Shown here piece by piece: positions 56,901 through 61,190 of a DNA stretch of 64,000 bases. Origin of the DNA: Diphasiastrum complanatum (lineage: Eukaryota; Streptophyta; Lycopodiopsida; Lycopodiales; Lycopodiaceae); contig CM055111.1 of NCBI GenBank assembly GCA_029204225.1, forward strand, positions 22,277,355 to 22,341,354, read 5' to 3'. The translations under genes were made by a program, and so were the position numbers. Position 1 is the first letter of the stretch. Each line of letters opens with the position of its first letter. Below the pieces are notes generated by a model that saw nothing but the letters and a program-made list of their open reading frames with translations, did no database searches and was not told where the DNA came from.

Positions 56901-57955
56901 CAGGTTTTGTTATTTTATTTAAGTGGAGATTCATATCAAACCTAAATGTGTTAGAAATGTTTGTACAGTGGAGGTGCATGTAGTTTAACATTTCCTTTTG
57001 AGGACAATTATTTCAAGAGGTTCAACGAATCAGTCACAGTATCTAGCTCCTTACAACAAAAATGGGGCCAAGTGTAATATTTTCCAAATGGCTCCTGCAT
57101 GAAAAGGTCAGCGCAGTTTTCATTGTAGCTTATTTCATGCTTTCCTTGGAACACAATGGTGCTATTGTAGAGGCATAAGTTTCTAGTTTCAGACAATGGG
57201 AAAGTTCCAAGTATAAGCATTTGATGGTGTCTCAACGTACCTTTATAGAACCTGATTGTCTAATTCCAATCTTGAGGCTATCTAATTCCGTAGGTTTATT
57301 TATCACCACCTGGGCAAAAATATAATACTCATTTTCAAGTTCTTAGTTTTGGTAGTAACTTCAGAAAGAAAATAAGTGCAGTTCTTAGAATCTTTTTGAG
57401 ACATTTTGCTGCAATTTGTTCTGTTGGAGACATAATCATGAATTTGACGTTCTTCTAAGTTCAGGATTGGGAACAAGTATATAATGGAATATTTCTTGGC
57501 TTCATTTTCAAAACATATTGGTAGAAGCTAGAATTTCCATCTAAAATTTGTTCCAGCACGCTCAATGATGAGAGTGATCGATGGCTTAACATTGGTTTCA
57601 TGATATACAGGGATACTCAAGTCCACCTGGATTTTCCTGCCCAGGAATCCCAACTGTTCCATTGCTGAGTATTGTTTTCAACATGATATTGTTTGCACAG
57701 GTGAATACTGGCTGGATAATGTCACTTGAAATTTCACTGAATTTATGCTTTCCAGATGGTCTGATTATGAAAATTCTTATGCAGTTGCATTGGGAAGCCT
57801 GGGTTAGATTTGTTGTTCTCAGCTTTTTGGCAGTTTTATTCTATTTCCTCTATGGACAGCATCATGCAAACCGTGCAACGTCTACTTCAAGAAGTGAACC
57901 TTTTTACGAGAAAGCCCATTCTCTGGACAACGAAGAAAGTTTTCAAGGCTCATGA
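24087..57955 (+). CDS. CAT9: Cationic amino acid transporter, CAT9-like (eight exons)
   Basis: Exons are 24087-24318, 37857-38269, 38816-38992, 39102-39326, 39445-39621, 39771-40013, 57611-57700 and 57785-57955. All introns are GT-AG, phases agree, and the sum is 1,728 nt, 575 aa, close to the usual CAT9 length. CAT proteins are membrane transporters of the APC superfamily with about 14 transmembrane helices that move cationic and neutral amino acids. Recognisable blocks are RGLVRKLGLWDVILLG, GIGASIGAGIFVITG (TM1 substrate-site glycines), LNALCYAELSSRFP, LMLDYHIGAASIARSLASY, GFDAVANSAEESKRPE, QSRLYLGLGRDGLLPS and LHWEAWVRFVVLSFLA. ATG 24087 was chosen because it gives a short polar N-terminus before RGLVRKLGLW. 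No stop or frameshift is present, so the gene looks intact despite introns of about 13.5 and 17.6 kb made of transposons. Confidence 0.92.
24319..24948 (+). other. CAT9 intron 1, native start
   Basis: This is T-rich intron sequence before the copia insertion at 24949. I see nothing else in it. Confidence 0.6.
24949..25427 (+). repeat. 5' LTR of copia element 3
   Basis: It begins TGTTGGAATGTAAATGG and ends tttcttaca, immediately before the primer site. It contains the conserved block aaaggtcgagagttgtgtaa also found in the LTRs of element 9. A TATA-like gactatatatatgtg lies near 25249. Confidence 0.88.
25428..25440 (+). promoter_or_regulatory. Copia primer binding site
   Basis: TGGTATCAGAGCC directly follows the LTR and is the classic initiator-Met-tRNA complement. 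The leader 25441-26060 after it contains several ggcgcccaat/gggcgccc-type repeats and no coding frame. Confidence 0.85.
26066..27084 (+). pseudogene. Copia element 3 gag
   Basis: The frame starts with DRLDGTNYSLW, the typical gag N-terminus that follows the start, and continues with KTSKSAWETLAKMFQVKN, LQNQLSILKMQEGDLLTNHL and SLRGQQISFDELVGLLLQEE. A Lys-Gly-rich stretch leads to the zinc knuckle CHYCKKFGHHIKEC (C-X2-C-X4-H-X4-C). Gag would form the particle and bind RNA. TGA codons at about 26141 and 26476, plus a frame change near 26480, break it. Confidence 0.75.
27085..27557 (+). pseudogene. Copia element 3 protease
   Basis: IDSGATRHMTYHKEVFTKLV carries the D-S-G-A active site. It is followed by GIGVIPIILPNGEEKYIRNV and LYVPKIKKNLISVSTIMNQG, the usual copia protease end. 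It aligns with the protease part of other copia elements here. A TGA immediately precedes it and a TAA occurs near 27164. Confidence 0.72.
27555..28170 (-). pseudogene. Inverted pre-integrase and integrase segment of copia element 3
   Basis: On the - strand, opposite to the element around it, the sequence reads WHARFGHLSFASLKMLKRFN (pre-integrase), SDVCGPM, FVTFIDDLSKFTWIYPIKAK (first Asp), LRTDRGREYIKNTF (second Asp), TPQQNGVSERKNRTIMEMAR (catalytic Glu) and KFWAEAVITAAYISNRCPTK. After a frameshift, HLRILSCTAYAFIPNK ends the domain at the left breakpoint. The + strand resumes with KGYKLFNMDTNKIIVSRDAL, which normally follows this segment. About 610 bp was therefore inverted in place. Confidence 0.85.
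28171..28881 (+). pseudogene. Copia element 3 post-integrase linker and RT start
   Basis: KIIVSRDALFDEKTFFD is the standard segment after integrase. A repeat region (QGPSSEHFGQ units) follows, then a TAG at 28617. RT begins with CWEDAMQEEYNSLMKNHTWV and LVDLP, the start of the copia RVT_2 domain, and then stops at 28879. The catalytic YVDD part is absent, so RT is non-functional. Confidence 0.72.
28471..28560 (+). repeat. 30-bp coding tandem repeat, three units
   Basis: Units are 28471-28500, 28501-28530 and 28531-28560. The last two are identical and the first differs at several positions. They encode QGPSSE(H/N)(F/I)GQ. Element 9 has a single, diverged unit (QGSHLEHFGQ) at 53467-53496. Confidence 0.9.
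28937..29538 (+). pseudogene. Copia element 3 unusual 3' region
   Basis: In place of RT and RNase H lies a frame reading VLAKAEKFEHSLEPFCTNRG and SISTFVQSVKSEHLFGENFS, ending at 29252. It is followed in another frame by MWEPMMDYKSMFRLISKF, YFGWSM and LYAGHDWG. The same two blocks occur in the same order in element 9 (KAETKHSLKPFCANGGG, SISTLVQS; MWEPLMDCKSIFQLV, YFGWSM, GHDWG). They may be shared coding sequence or shared 3' untranslated sequence. I do not recognise a domain. Confidence 0.5.
29551..30013 (+). repeat. 3' LTR of copia element 3
   Basis: It begins TGTTGGAATGTAAATGG after the polypurine tract atttaaggaggg (29539-29550) and ends tttcctaca. It matches the 5' LTR apart from scattered substitutions and a small deletion. 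Confidence 0.88.
30154..30550 (-). repeat. 3' LTR of copia element 4
   Basis: On the - strand it starts TGTGAAAACC and shares long blocks with the other LTR, such as acaccttgtacttatagtag and ttgatcaagatcaat. The outer end is approximate. Confidence 0.75.
30619..31136 (-). pseudogene. Copia element 4 gag N-terminus
   Basis: The - strand frame reads LNASNYSIWKVRMESLLTMN and DLMDIVLGIEEEPHPIQEQI, the N-terminal gag segment, which closely resembles the gag of element 1 (DVMDIVLGLEEEP). After VKKNHSF the sequence diverges into unrelated frames. The remaining leader (31137-31823) is non-coding. Confidence 0.65.
31824..31835 (-). promoter_or_regulatory. Copia primer binding site of element 4
   Basis: gctctgatacca is the complement of TGGTATCAGAGC and abuts the LTR at 31836. 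Confidence 0.75.
31836..32220 (-). repeat. 5' LTR of copia element 4
   Basis: It lies next to the primer site (tgtgaaactagaag) and extends to agttttcact. It matches the LTR at 30154-30550 along most of its length. Confidence 0.78.
32415..32729 (+). pseudogene. Copia element 5 integrase C-terminus
   Basis: The frame reads IVEIARSMLKSKNLPNMFWG, EAVKTMVYLLNRSPTK and HLRVFGSIAYARIPKDSGSK followed by CLLLGYDS, the standard end of copia integrase. The CLLLGYDS coding stretch is duplicated in tandem (about 27 bp). The catalytic residues are upstream and lost. Confidence 0.75.
32712..32812. repeat. Perfect 24-bp inverted repeat at a deletion junction
   Basis: 32712-32735 is the exact reverse complement of 32789-32812, with 53 bp between. 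The right arm is native RT coding (GLFISQSK). The left arm is an inverted copy of it, placed exactly where most of RT is missing. This suggests template-switch or fold-back synthesis at the junction. Confidence 0.9.
32735..33525 (+). pseudogene. Copia element 5 RT end and RNase H
   Basis: YFLGIEVWRVAQGLFISQSK is followed by YAHELLEKFNMTECN, LYRNLVGSLIYLTTTRLDIA and HWRAAKQVLRYIQG. After a frameshift at about 33080, RNase H segments including the DADW-like YVDADWAGD and, at the end, KEQVVDIFTKGLGKEKFQNF are seen. The RT catalytic YVDD is deleted. The frame ends just before the polypurine tract, as expected for copia. Confidence 0.75.
33520..33937 (+). repeat. Probable 3' LTR of copia element 5
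   Basis: It begins TGTTAGGAAGTAATG after the polypurine tract and probably ends near tctgaca at 33937. No partner LTR is in the window, so the right end is an estimate. Confidence 0.5.
33938..35084 (+). other. CAT9 intron 1, unassigned
   Basis: No recognisable coding domain, repeat or RNA gene is visible here. Confidence 0.5.
35085..35560 (-). pseudogene. Copia element 6 pre-integrase/integrase fragment
   Basis: On the - strand it reads YNMVTGLSQVVSDHKVCEGC and ILGKHHMTKFPSSTFRARNV, the pre-integrase zinc region, then after frame changes an integrase stretch with K-I-L-R-S-D (second Asp) and the T-P-Q-Q-N-G-V-A-E-R-K-like end (catalytic Glu) at about 35090-35130. No other part of this element is attached. 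Confidence 0.65.
35600..36470 (+). pseudogene. Copia element 7 RT and RNase H end with insertion
   Basis: 35605-35750 reads VVKEGEDFVVIVLYVDDLLI followed by TGSNKK, with the Y-V-D-D catalytic box of RT. The domain is interrupted at about 35755. 36338-36465 reads IDVIFTKPLSKDKFEKFRTL and LRASLNKMAIKG, the RNase H end, followed by a purine-rich ttaaggggcggtg. The intervening 35755-36337 is unrelated and may be a solo LTR-like insertion; it includes a coding-looking TCTTCC repeat at 35935-36000. Confidence 0.65.
36675..36957. repeat. Fold-back element built from GAACCGT/ACGGTTC motifs
   Basis: Ten copies of ACGGTTC or its complement GAACCGT lie in two clusters (36681-36760 and 36848-36920) separated by an AT-rich loop of about 95 bp. 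The ends (cccacggttcc and gggaactatggttg) are imperfect inverted repeats. It has no coding sequence and resembles a small non-autonomous DNA transposon. It lies in CAT9 intron 1. Confidence 0.65.
36958..37856 (+). other. CAT9 intron 1, native end
   Basis: This includes the acceptor (ttgcag|gcgttgtgg) and an AT-rich region from 37560. An acatcccc-type short repeat (ccccatcc, 37279-37300) is the only simple repeat. Nothing else was recognised. Confidence 0.55.
37857..38269 (+). CDS. CAT9: CAT9-like exon 2
   Basis: It encodes TM2 to about TM5 (FAIAGLVCFLNALCYAELSS, LMLDYHIGAASIARSLASY, GGWLSINILAPVLLIGISSV). It ends at K of MTATK with donor aaag|gtcaatc, in phase 0. Confidence 0.92.
38816..38992 (+). 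CDS. CAT9: CAT9-like exon 3
   Basis: It encodes VCIILLVVAAGSWKIEPTNW through GFDAVANSAEESKRPE. The acceptor is aacag|gtttgcatc and the donor gag|gtacgt, in phase 0. Confidence 0.92.
39102..39326 (+). CDS. CAT9: CAT9-like exon 4
   Basis: It encodes RDLPIGILVSLLVCAVLYIA through TTTVLIGLYVQ. The acceptor is cttgcag|cgggacttg and the donor gtccag|gttcgt. Confidence 0.92.
39445..39621 (+). CDS. CAT9: CAT9-like exon 5
   Basis: It encodes SRLYLGLGRDGLLPSIFANI through SHILSVGAL. The acceptor is ctgcag|tcacga and the donor ctg|gtaagt. Confidence 0.92.
39771..40013 (+). CDS. CAT9: CAT9-like exon 6
   Basis: It encodes TGYSVVCACVIVLRLPLEQQ, a cytosolic loop, then VLGIILVACFSFITGLFF and ILLAAFSATPVYLHQ. 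The donor is catcag|gtattc, starting the 17.6-kb intron 6. Confidence 0.92.
40360..40393. repeat. (GA)17 microsatellite
   Basis: An uninterrupted GA run lies in CAT9 intron 6, directly left of the LINE fragment. Confidence 0.9.
40500..41690 (-). mobile_element. LINE (L1-like) reverse transcriptase fragment A
   Basis: On the - strand, in order: SPDMVEEDIKRLHSHTPKN; TNLIHPIHKVDDPMKVNNYR; FVDFRKAFDSIPRHLLI at about 41155-41225 (RT block with catalytic Asp); IGVKQGCPLSPTLFGLYIDE; LYVDDVVLLSRTREGLQRHL; and a thumb region with an S-Y-T-Y-L motif at about 40690. Non-LTR RTs have exactly this order. Stops and frameshifts break it, and the endonuclease domain is not attached. Confidence 0.8.
41869..41921. 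repeat. (GA)n microsatellite, about 26 units
   Basis: An uninterrupted GA run lies between LINE fragment A and the minisatellite. Confidence 0.92.
41926..42273 (-). pseudogene. Unrecognised - strand coiled-coil frame
   Basis: A 115-codon frame reads PPYALVKLLRDDQLYLFEYL, NNHREQLASHDSLLLVVQSH, LQKLDTSIQELKNDVAVIES and SSQIATSAKIQHLENQV. The leucine heptads suggest a coiled coil. It lies upstream (on the - strand) of LINE fragment A, so it could be part of the LINE first ORF, but I do not recognise the family. Confidence 0.35.
42390..42672. repeat. Degenerate GATGGAG minisatellite
   Basis: Nine copies of GATGGAG, mostly within agcgatggagg, are spaced irregularly (about 15-90 nt apart) with CAGCA-rich interspersed sequence. 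The GC content is clearly higher than in the surroundings. Confidence 0.75.
42800..43560 (-). mobile_element. LINE reverse transcriptase fragment B
   Basis: On the - strand it reads RDIEDLECELLIHATDLLSL, WCTNIIHAVHKNGDPMIPSN, YHTIMIGHVLTKLSSKILSS, CQAGFRAHYSG and CCFVDFRKALDSVPYSLVIQ (catalytic Asp block). At the left end come a GVKQGC-like block and a D-V-V-L segment. It covers the same part of RT as fragment A, so it is a second LINE copy rather than a continuation. Confidence 0.75.
43561..44524 (+). other. Probable LTR end, primer site and leader of another retroelement
   Basis: ttggtaccggagcc near 43935 resembles the iMet primer site TGGTATCAGAGC with two transitions, preceded by tgctaca as an LTR end would be. 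The leader that follows has no clear frame until 44525. The LTR start is not defined. Confidence 0.35.
44525..44800 (+). pseudogene. Short coiled-coil frame after a primer-site-like sequence
   Basis: The 91-codon frame reads STQLEELWHQLAKAQAMVEE, LQLRIHLMENKKKEKTEG and FLQRIKKLDT. The leading helix looks like the N-terminus of a plant gypsy gag. Position after the possible primer site supports this; no domain confirms it. It ends where the LTR of the - strand gypsy copy may begin. Confidence 0.35.
44798..45310 (-). repeat. Probable 3' LTR of the second extra-ORF gypsy copy
   Basis: On the - strand it starts TGTTAAAGGCTTTGTGGAT after the polypurine tract, partly matching the TGTTGGAGGGTTTGCGGAT start of the array LTRs. 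A TATA-like tttttatataaaaag lies near 45153. The left boundary is an estimate. Confidence 0.4.
45361..48236 (-). pseudogene. Extra ORF of the gypsy element, - strand copy
   Basis: It starts at the ATG 48236 (MSSSDTNILARFVVKRDVPT) and ends at TGA 45363-45361. In order: N-terminal domain (ITFQGTTHKVRVTDAALAAI across a frameshift; AAAQLLNNFLMVGNLRKERI), Ser/Pro linker, acidic patch (NLFDDSDPLGADERF), coiled coil (ISELGSENTLISQKVIQLKR, ELKISKQHEEKSKAELKKA; DRVVQEAKQQVLLLQGQLDM), YLFKKVKTYHNALAEFQGRV, and the C-terminal domain (PYYVPMPHMNKWKDLG, VRQSAIFASDLTKLASV, RWDDCLPTLAFDPN). Several frameshifts and stops break it. The C-terminal domain is much better conserved against copies 1-3 than the spacer is, which argues for protein-level constraint in the past. 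Confidence 0.72.
48237..48677 (-). other. Spacer of the second extra-ORF gypsy copy
   Basis: On the - strand it has the A-tract preceded by ggaaaagacagt (48560-48605) and the motifs GGAACCTTCGCCGAG and GGGCGAAGG (48385-48445), as in 847-1683. It is 441 nt long against 837 nt in the array. Confidence 0.5.
48678..48757 (-). pseudogene. Gypsy integrase C-terminal end
   Basis: EHLDERRFETSVNGSRLRKF followed by WQPVQPA matches the end at 760-846 (EHLDGKRFDTPVNGSRLCKF). Upstream sequence is replaced by the LTR of another gypsy element. Confidence 0.7.
48763..49265 (-). repeat. 3' LTR of the mosaic gypsy element
   Basis: On the - strand it starts TGTTAGAGTCCAGTTACG after the polypurine tract ggagggaaggat and ends GTGGAACACA at 48763. 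Its GC content is higher than that of neighbouring elements. The boundaries come from TG/CA ends and the integration junction in the other gypsy copy. Confidence 0.65.
49331..49513 (-). pseudogene. Chromodomain at the integrase C-terminus
   Basis: YGPERILDRRERRLRNRLLQ and EYLVTWKGQPLSDATWE form a chromodomain fold signature (ILDRR, YLV-W-KG, ATWE). In chromoviruses this module directs integration to chromatin marks. It follows the integrase C-terminal domain in the expected order after a frame change. Confidence 0.85.
49522..50344 (-). pseudogene. Chromovirus integrase core and C-terminal domain
   Basis: The core reads NSVMVVVDRFSKMAHFIATT (first Asp), HGLLKSIVSDRDPKFTGNFW (second Asp), MSSSEHPQMDGQTDRVNQIL (catalytic region; here D-R in place of the usual E-R) and ASTGLSPFELNYG. 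The C-terminal part reads ARENRTYREFENGDWVYLLV, KLSPRYCGPWLIIKKVSQVA and YKLQLPVGCKVHPVFHVSH. One stop separates them near 49818. The apparent E-to-D change at the catalytic Glu would probably inactivate it. Confidence 0.82.
50345..51058 (-). pseudogene. RT end, RNase H and integrase zinc domain
   Basis: The - strand carries the RT end, then RNase H (TDHQPLLYLVNKTCNTGRIA, RWLLLLTEFDFRVVVQRGKQ), which runs directly into RKIVHECHDSPCAGHPGIDK, TSELLRRHYFWPRLQRDVRE and CVQRCTACQVNKAERVSPPG, an HHCC zinc domain. The linker that normally separates RNase H from integrase is missing at about 50560, where the two lineages appear joined. Confidence 0.75.
51059..51442 (+). pseudogene. Copia element 8 gag/protease fragment, host of element 9
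   Basis: The + strand reads a zinc knuckle, CSYCAMFGHFAFECRKKKFA (C-X2-C-X4-H-X4-C), then NGWYIDSGATQHM with the D-S-G-A protease site. The frame has several stops. Element 9 inserted at GAGAC within this protease. Confidence 0.7.
51443..51897 (+). repeat. 5' LTR of copia element 9
   Basis: It begins TGTTAGAAGTAATAAATG and ends gatttcctaca. It contains the aaaggtcgaga block shared with element 3 and a TATA-like ctatttatatgtac near 51723. Confidence 0.92.
51898..51910 (+). promoter_or_regulatory. Primer binding site of copia element 9
   Basis: TGGTATCAGAGCC directly follows the LTR. The leader 51911-52810 contains several gggcgcc-type repeats and no convincing frame. Confidence 0.88.
52833..53891 (+). 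CDS. Chimeric gag/3'-region ORF of copia element 9 (352 aa)
   Basis: The N-terminus is gag-like (MLDGTNYSSWSCKLRF; CKTSKSAWETLLKMYRIKD). It then passes into SSLEPFVANDGCISEELYEQ and KAETKHSLKPFCANGGG with SISTLVQS, a hydrophobic stretch (HSLLIIFSLCYIVSILLCIG, a possible membrane helix at about residues 186-206), a single GQQGSHLEHFGQQS unit, SYDDGVVLPSVGEQI and finally MWEPLMDCKSIFQLV with YFGWSM. All of this is in one uninterrupted frame, although it joins parts that are separated in element 3. Function is unknown; it may be a fortuitously open deletion product. Confidence 0.55.
   Translation: MLDGTNYSSWSCKLRFCIDVMIKILLVTRSILYHLRFCKTSKSAWETLLKMYRIKDSSSCLLLSSSSSLKVEGQSHAKFDHCLSTSTSLHRNVGMVKHSSSLEPFVANDGCISEELYEQASQANVLEKAETKHSLKPFCANGGGEKIMSISTLVQSGVLLDYLGVQSGKLFVFFLKMVDTRFSHSLLIIFSLCYIVSILLCIGNGLRKVFGQQGSHLEHFGQQSVGDFVAVGQPATVSCWLSESLRDSKASFYLGGNTHASPKSVPYADFHVLMLTSYDDGVVLPSVGEQIIDSKIREDVMVKEYHTLLYVSCGKKTYGIMWEPLMDCKSIFQLVAGFLVTYFGWSMLVFTF
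54139..54590 (+). repeat. 3' LTR of copia element 9
   Basis: It begins TGTTAGAAGTAATAAATG after the polypurine tract atttaaggaggg and ends gatttcctaca. It differs from the 5' LTR at only a few positions. Confidence 0.92.
54690..56900 (-). mobile_element. LINE fragment C (endonuclease and zf-RVT ends)
   Basis: On the - strand the right part reads LHFLFWNCNGFLGIKELPLL, the start of an L1-like endonuclease, followed by a Y-S-L-H-S-A segment and, at about 56000, VVMYKEAADPILLEEIMPLA with further endonuclease-like sequence. The left end reads NRICLICNMHVVETESHFLL followed by KC, the zf-RVT Cys/His domain found after plant LINE RTs. The RT between them is deleted. A polar frame at 56640-56894 upstream may be part of the first ORF. 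Confidence 0.6.
56901..57610 (+). other. CAT9 intron 6, native end
   Basis: This is AT-rich sequence with no recognised repeat, ending at the acceptor gatatacag|ggatac. Confidence 0.6.
57611..57700 (+). CDS. CAT9: CAT9-like exon 7
   Basis: It encodes GYSSPPGFSCPGIPTVPLLS then IVFNMILFAQ, which matches the PPGFSCPG block of CAT9 proteins. The donor is gcacag|gtgaat, in phase 0. Confidence 0.88.
57701..57784 (+). other. 84-nt intron without in-frame stop
   Basis: It starts gtgaatactgg, ends cttatgcag, is a multiple of three and has no stop in the CAT9 frame. Removing it joins LFAQ to LHWEAWVRF, as in known CAT9 proteins, so it is called an intron. If retained it would add 28 residues. Confidence 0.8.
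57785..57955 (+). CDS. CAT9: CAT9-like exon 8
   Basis: It encodes LHWEAWVRFVVLSFLAVLFY, FLYGQHHANRATSTSRSEPF and an acidic tail ending ESFQGS before TGA 57953-57955. This contains the last transmembrane helix and the cytosolic C-terminus. Confidence 0.9.
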   Translation: MHWEAWVRFVVLSFLAVLFYFLYGQHHANRATSTSRSEPFYEKAHSLDNEESFQGS

Positions 57956-59500
57956 GTTTGGAATGAGATAACAGCTTTTGCAGGGATATTATGAAATGCT
58001 CTCATATACTTGAGCAACATGGTTAGCAGAGTCTTTGGAGCTGTGCAAAGCACGTAAAGAAGCCATGAAAGGGTAAACCAAAACTAAATCATGCCTGTAT
58101 CGTGATTATGAGGCCATAGTAAGGAAACATAAGAAAAGAAAACAGTCCTGCTTGATTCTCTTTGAACAAATAATTGAGATCTTTGTACAGAAAAAATCTT
58201 GATGACCTTGTAATCCCAGTTCTTGATTTTAAATTCCGATTACTATCATGAGAATATGCTTTTACAAATATAATATAATATATAATATCATTTCTCTTGT
58301 ATGTCTTCATTTGTGTGGCGAATTGGAGTCAAACTAGTGACCTCAAGCCTCCAGGAGAGGAAAGGAACTCACCACTTGCTGGAGGACAAAATATACAATA
58401 TGTAAAAAAATCATCCTTCTTGATTTGGTGGTTGTCCCAACGTTCAGATTGAGCACCATTATGGCAATTCTCCCTTTACCAGTAGATCATAAAATTTTGG
58501 AGCTTTTCATGTGCACAACGGGAGGAAATAGCTACTGACAAACCCATTTCAATCAAGTTGCAAACTCACAAACTTATTTGCACTAAACATTTTTGCCAAA
58601 CCTGTTGCAAACTTCAGACCTCCTTTTTCGTGTAATATTTTCTTGAATTTTGCATCTCATTCTAAATTGTTACAACTTTTAACTTTTGATTGCACATTGT
58701 GATGTTTAAAATCTTGATGATTGTTTTGAAGCTCATTTGGTCCTGAAACCACCCCAAAGTTTCCATCTAACGTGGCATAAATGTACAGTTTTTTTATGGC
58801 AACGTTTGCAAATGTTTAGACTTTCGGTCAAACTTGAAAATGCATATGCAAACTCAAACGGTTGAAGGTTGCAAATGTTTGCTAGTAGTTATGGATCATG
58901 GTCACCAAAATAAACTATCGGAAAGCGTCATTGTCCAAATTGCTTTGTTTGACTTGAAATTCACACTCTAGCTGTAAAAGAATACTCGAAAGTTTGTTTT
59001 AAGCCCAAAGTCATCTAAACTCTTCTACTTCTTAAGGGATCTAGTACTTAGAAGCTTTGCTTAAAATAAAAATCACACATTAGGAGATATGCTTGCCAAC
59101 TTAATGCTTTAAAATAAGAATTGAGTCCTCATAATATTTATCTGACTTTTGAGGTACAAGCATATTTGCACAGCTCCTTGAGCCTCGGCCTAGTATTGAG
59201 AGATGACCATAGTTAGGGCACTTGGTCTCTTTATCTGTTATTTGAGGTTTATCATTCTTGTTCTTGGTCTAATGGTCATTATTGGGCCCTAATGGGTGGG
59301 CCCATCCCTAAGAGAATCTAAATAAGGCCATAAGACTTTATTATTTGGATTAGTTGTTTGGAGTTGTTCTTAGAATAGAGATAGCATGAATTTATTTTAG
59401 CATAGCTGCATATTAATTTCATAGTATATATAAATTGATCGTTCATAATACACGGGGAGATTGCTATATGGTTGTTATTTTGCAAATCTCTATTTAGTTA
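57956..59500 (+). other. CAT9 3' flank
   Basis: An AT-rich stretch near 58265-58300 (aatataatataatatataat) could serve 3'-end formation, but no clear poly(A) signal can be assigned. No coding sequence or repeat is recognised. Confidence 0.4.
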
Positions 59501-60250
59501 CTTTTACACTTTCAATACTTCGGACATTACGCGAGTAAATGGAGTGCGAGTTTATTTTACAAAAACTGTCAATCATGGCTAGTGTTGATCATGATGAGTG
59601 ACAATTTCGTTGACTATGCATTGTTGAAAAGAGAGTTTAGCAATTCCAAAGCAATATCCGTGTTGGCACTTCTAGACATGAGCATCCTCTCATGAATCCA
59701 TTGCTGGCCAAACAAACAATATGGCCTAAAGGAAGATTCTCACTAAATTGTATATCACTAAATAAAGAATCAATGAAGAAATATGGGAAAGGATCTCATT
59801 GAATTTTATGACTAAACTTCTTAGGACTTACAAAAATAATGTTGTTGTTTGGCCTGAGTTGTGGTGGTCCCTTGGCTAGATTGGCTACTTTTATATAAAG
59901 TTTATGACTTAGCTCAAAATTGTAGAAACATATGACTTAGCTCAAAATTGCAGAAACACTACTTAAACTTTATGGATTGCCTACTAATCTTGTTATGAAC
60001 GAGATGGTCGATTCAAGTGATACTTTTGGCCACAATGGATCCAAAAGTTATAAATCTATCTAAGCTGAAATATTTTTATAGCATCTTTAATCTAACAGTC
60101 AAATTGAAAGGACTAGTTGAATGATGTTAATGATACAACAATGTGTATCTAGTTGTTAGGATAAACTAATTTTCGAATTTGAAGACTATTTATGATAGAG
60201 AAGAGATTTGGCTCTTCATTTACAAGTTAGAACTTTTTGAAAGACTTAAA
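59501..60250 (+). pseudogene. Very decayed gypsy-like remnant
   Basis: Near 60088 a frame reads SNSQIERTS with MMLMIQQ, reminiscent of the integrase D-G-Q-T-E-R-V-N segment. The rest is unreadable. The region 60251-60490 has a short open frame without a recognised domain. Confidence 0.25.
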
Positions 60251-60490
60251 GGAAATTATGGATTGCATGTGAGCAAATTAAAAAAGCAAGTTTGCATGAA
60301 AGAGACTCACTCATTCTAGGGGTTGAGTTGCACCAACTTAAAGACCTTTCATCTATAGTATTTTTTGAGTATGAATCACTCTTTGTGAAAAGTACAGTAC
60401 TAAGGACCATAAATGGATCTTTGAATGATCCACAAGGTGATTGTATGCTTGTTAAACAATCTATCAAAAACTAGTCATCAGAAACCAAGA

Positions 60491-60940
60491 TCTAGTTTAG
60501 CAGCTTGATAGGAAACAAGTAGAGACAATCAAAGCATTGATCAATTAGTATAATCCAACTCCACACGTGTGGAAATAAGGCTGTAGTACGGCTTGTAGAC
60601 AGTGTTTACAAAGTGCCAAAGCTGGGTTTTATTGGAAATCAAGAGTAATCACCATACAATGAGAGGAAACTCGAGTTTCTCCTTGAGGCTCCAAAAAGTT
60701 TCTATCTTCTCACTATGGAGAATGGGAATACATACACTTCCTTTGCTAAGTTAGGTGAAAATCCAGCATGTAATAAGGAAGTAGACTCCACTTTCTTGCC
60801 CTAATGTGAAAACCCTAGCCTAGATCCAAGAGTCATGCTTGGTAGGTGCATGGTAGGTACAAATCTCATCATAAATCATGGTCTAGATCTTACAAAGTAG
60901 AAATGGATGAAATGTATCTAAGAACTCTTTTGGCCATCTT
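60491..60940. other. Unassigned, possibly LTR or UTR of the adjacent copia
   Basis: A CACACGTGTG palindrome lies at 60562-60571, as in two copia LTRs elsewhere in the window. The boundary with RNase H coding sequence at 60940 is abrupt, so RNase H is truncated. No LTR ends are identifiable. Confidence 0.3.
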
Positions 60941-61190
60941 TCAATGTGAAACTAGAGGACTTTGCATGAATTGGCTTAACTTTCCAACACTATAACTAAG
61001 ATCAGGTCTAGTTATAGTTAAATAGATCAAGGAGCCAATAAGCCTTCTATATAATGTGATGTCCTCAAATGATGCTTCATCACAACCAATAGATGCTTTT
61101 ACATGTTGCTCCATTGGTGGTGTCTCAATGCCTTTACAATTCTTCATTCCAAATCTATCTAGGATGGATGTAGCATAATTAGATTGACAA
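60941..61190 (-). pseudogene. Copia element 10 RT end
   Basis: The frame reads MKNCKGIETPPMEQHVKASI, LYRRLIGSLIYLTITRPDLS and YSVGKLSQFMQSPLVSH, the conserved segment between RT and RNase H. It is joined to the main frame by a frameshift near 61190 and ends abruptly, so RNase H is missing. Confidence 0.78.

Noticed and set aside
57611-57955. A single last exon of CAT9
   Set aside because: It is open throughout, but the middle 84 nt have perfect GT-AG ends, and the residues they would encode interrupt the conserved LFAQ-LHWEAW junction.
58089-58310. Open frame on the - strand downstream of CAT9
   Set aside because: It is AT-rich with no motif or homology that I can recognise and overlaps the likely 3' flank.
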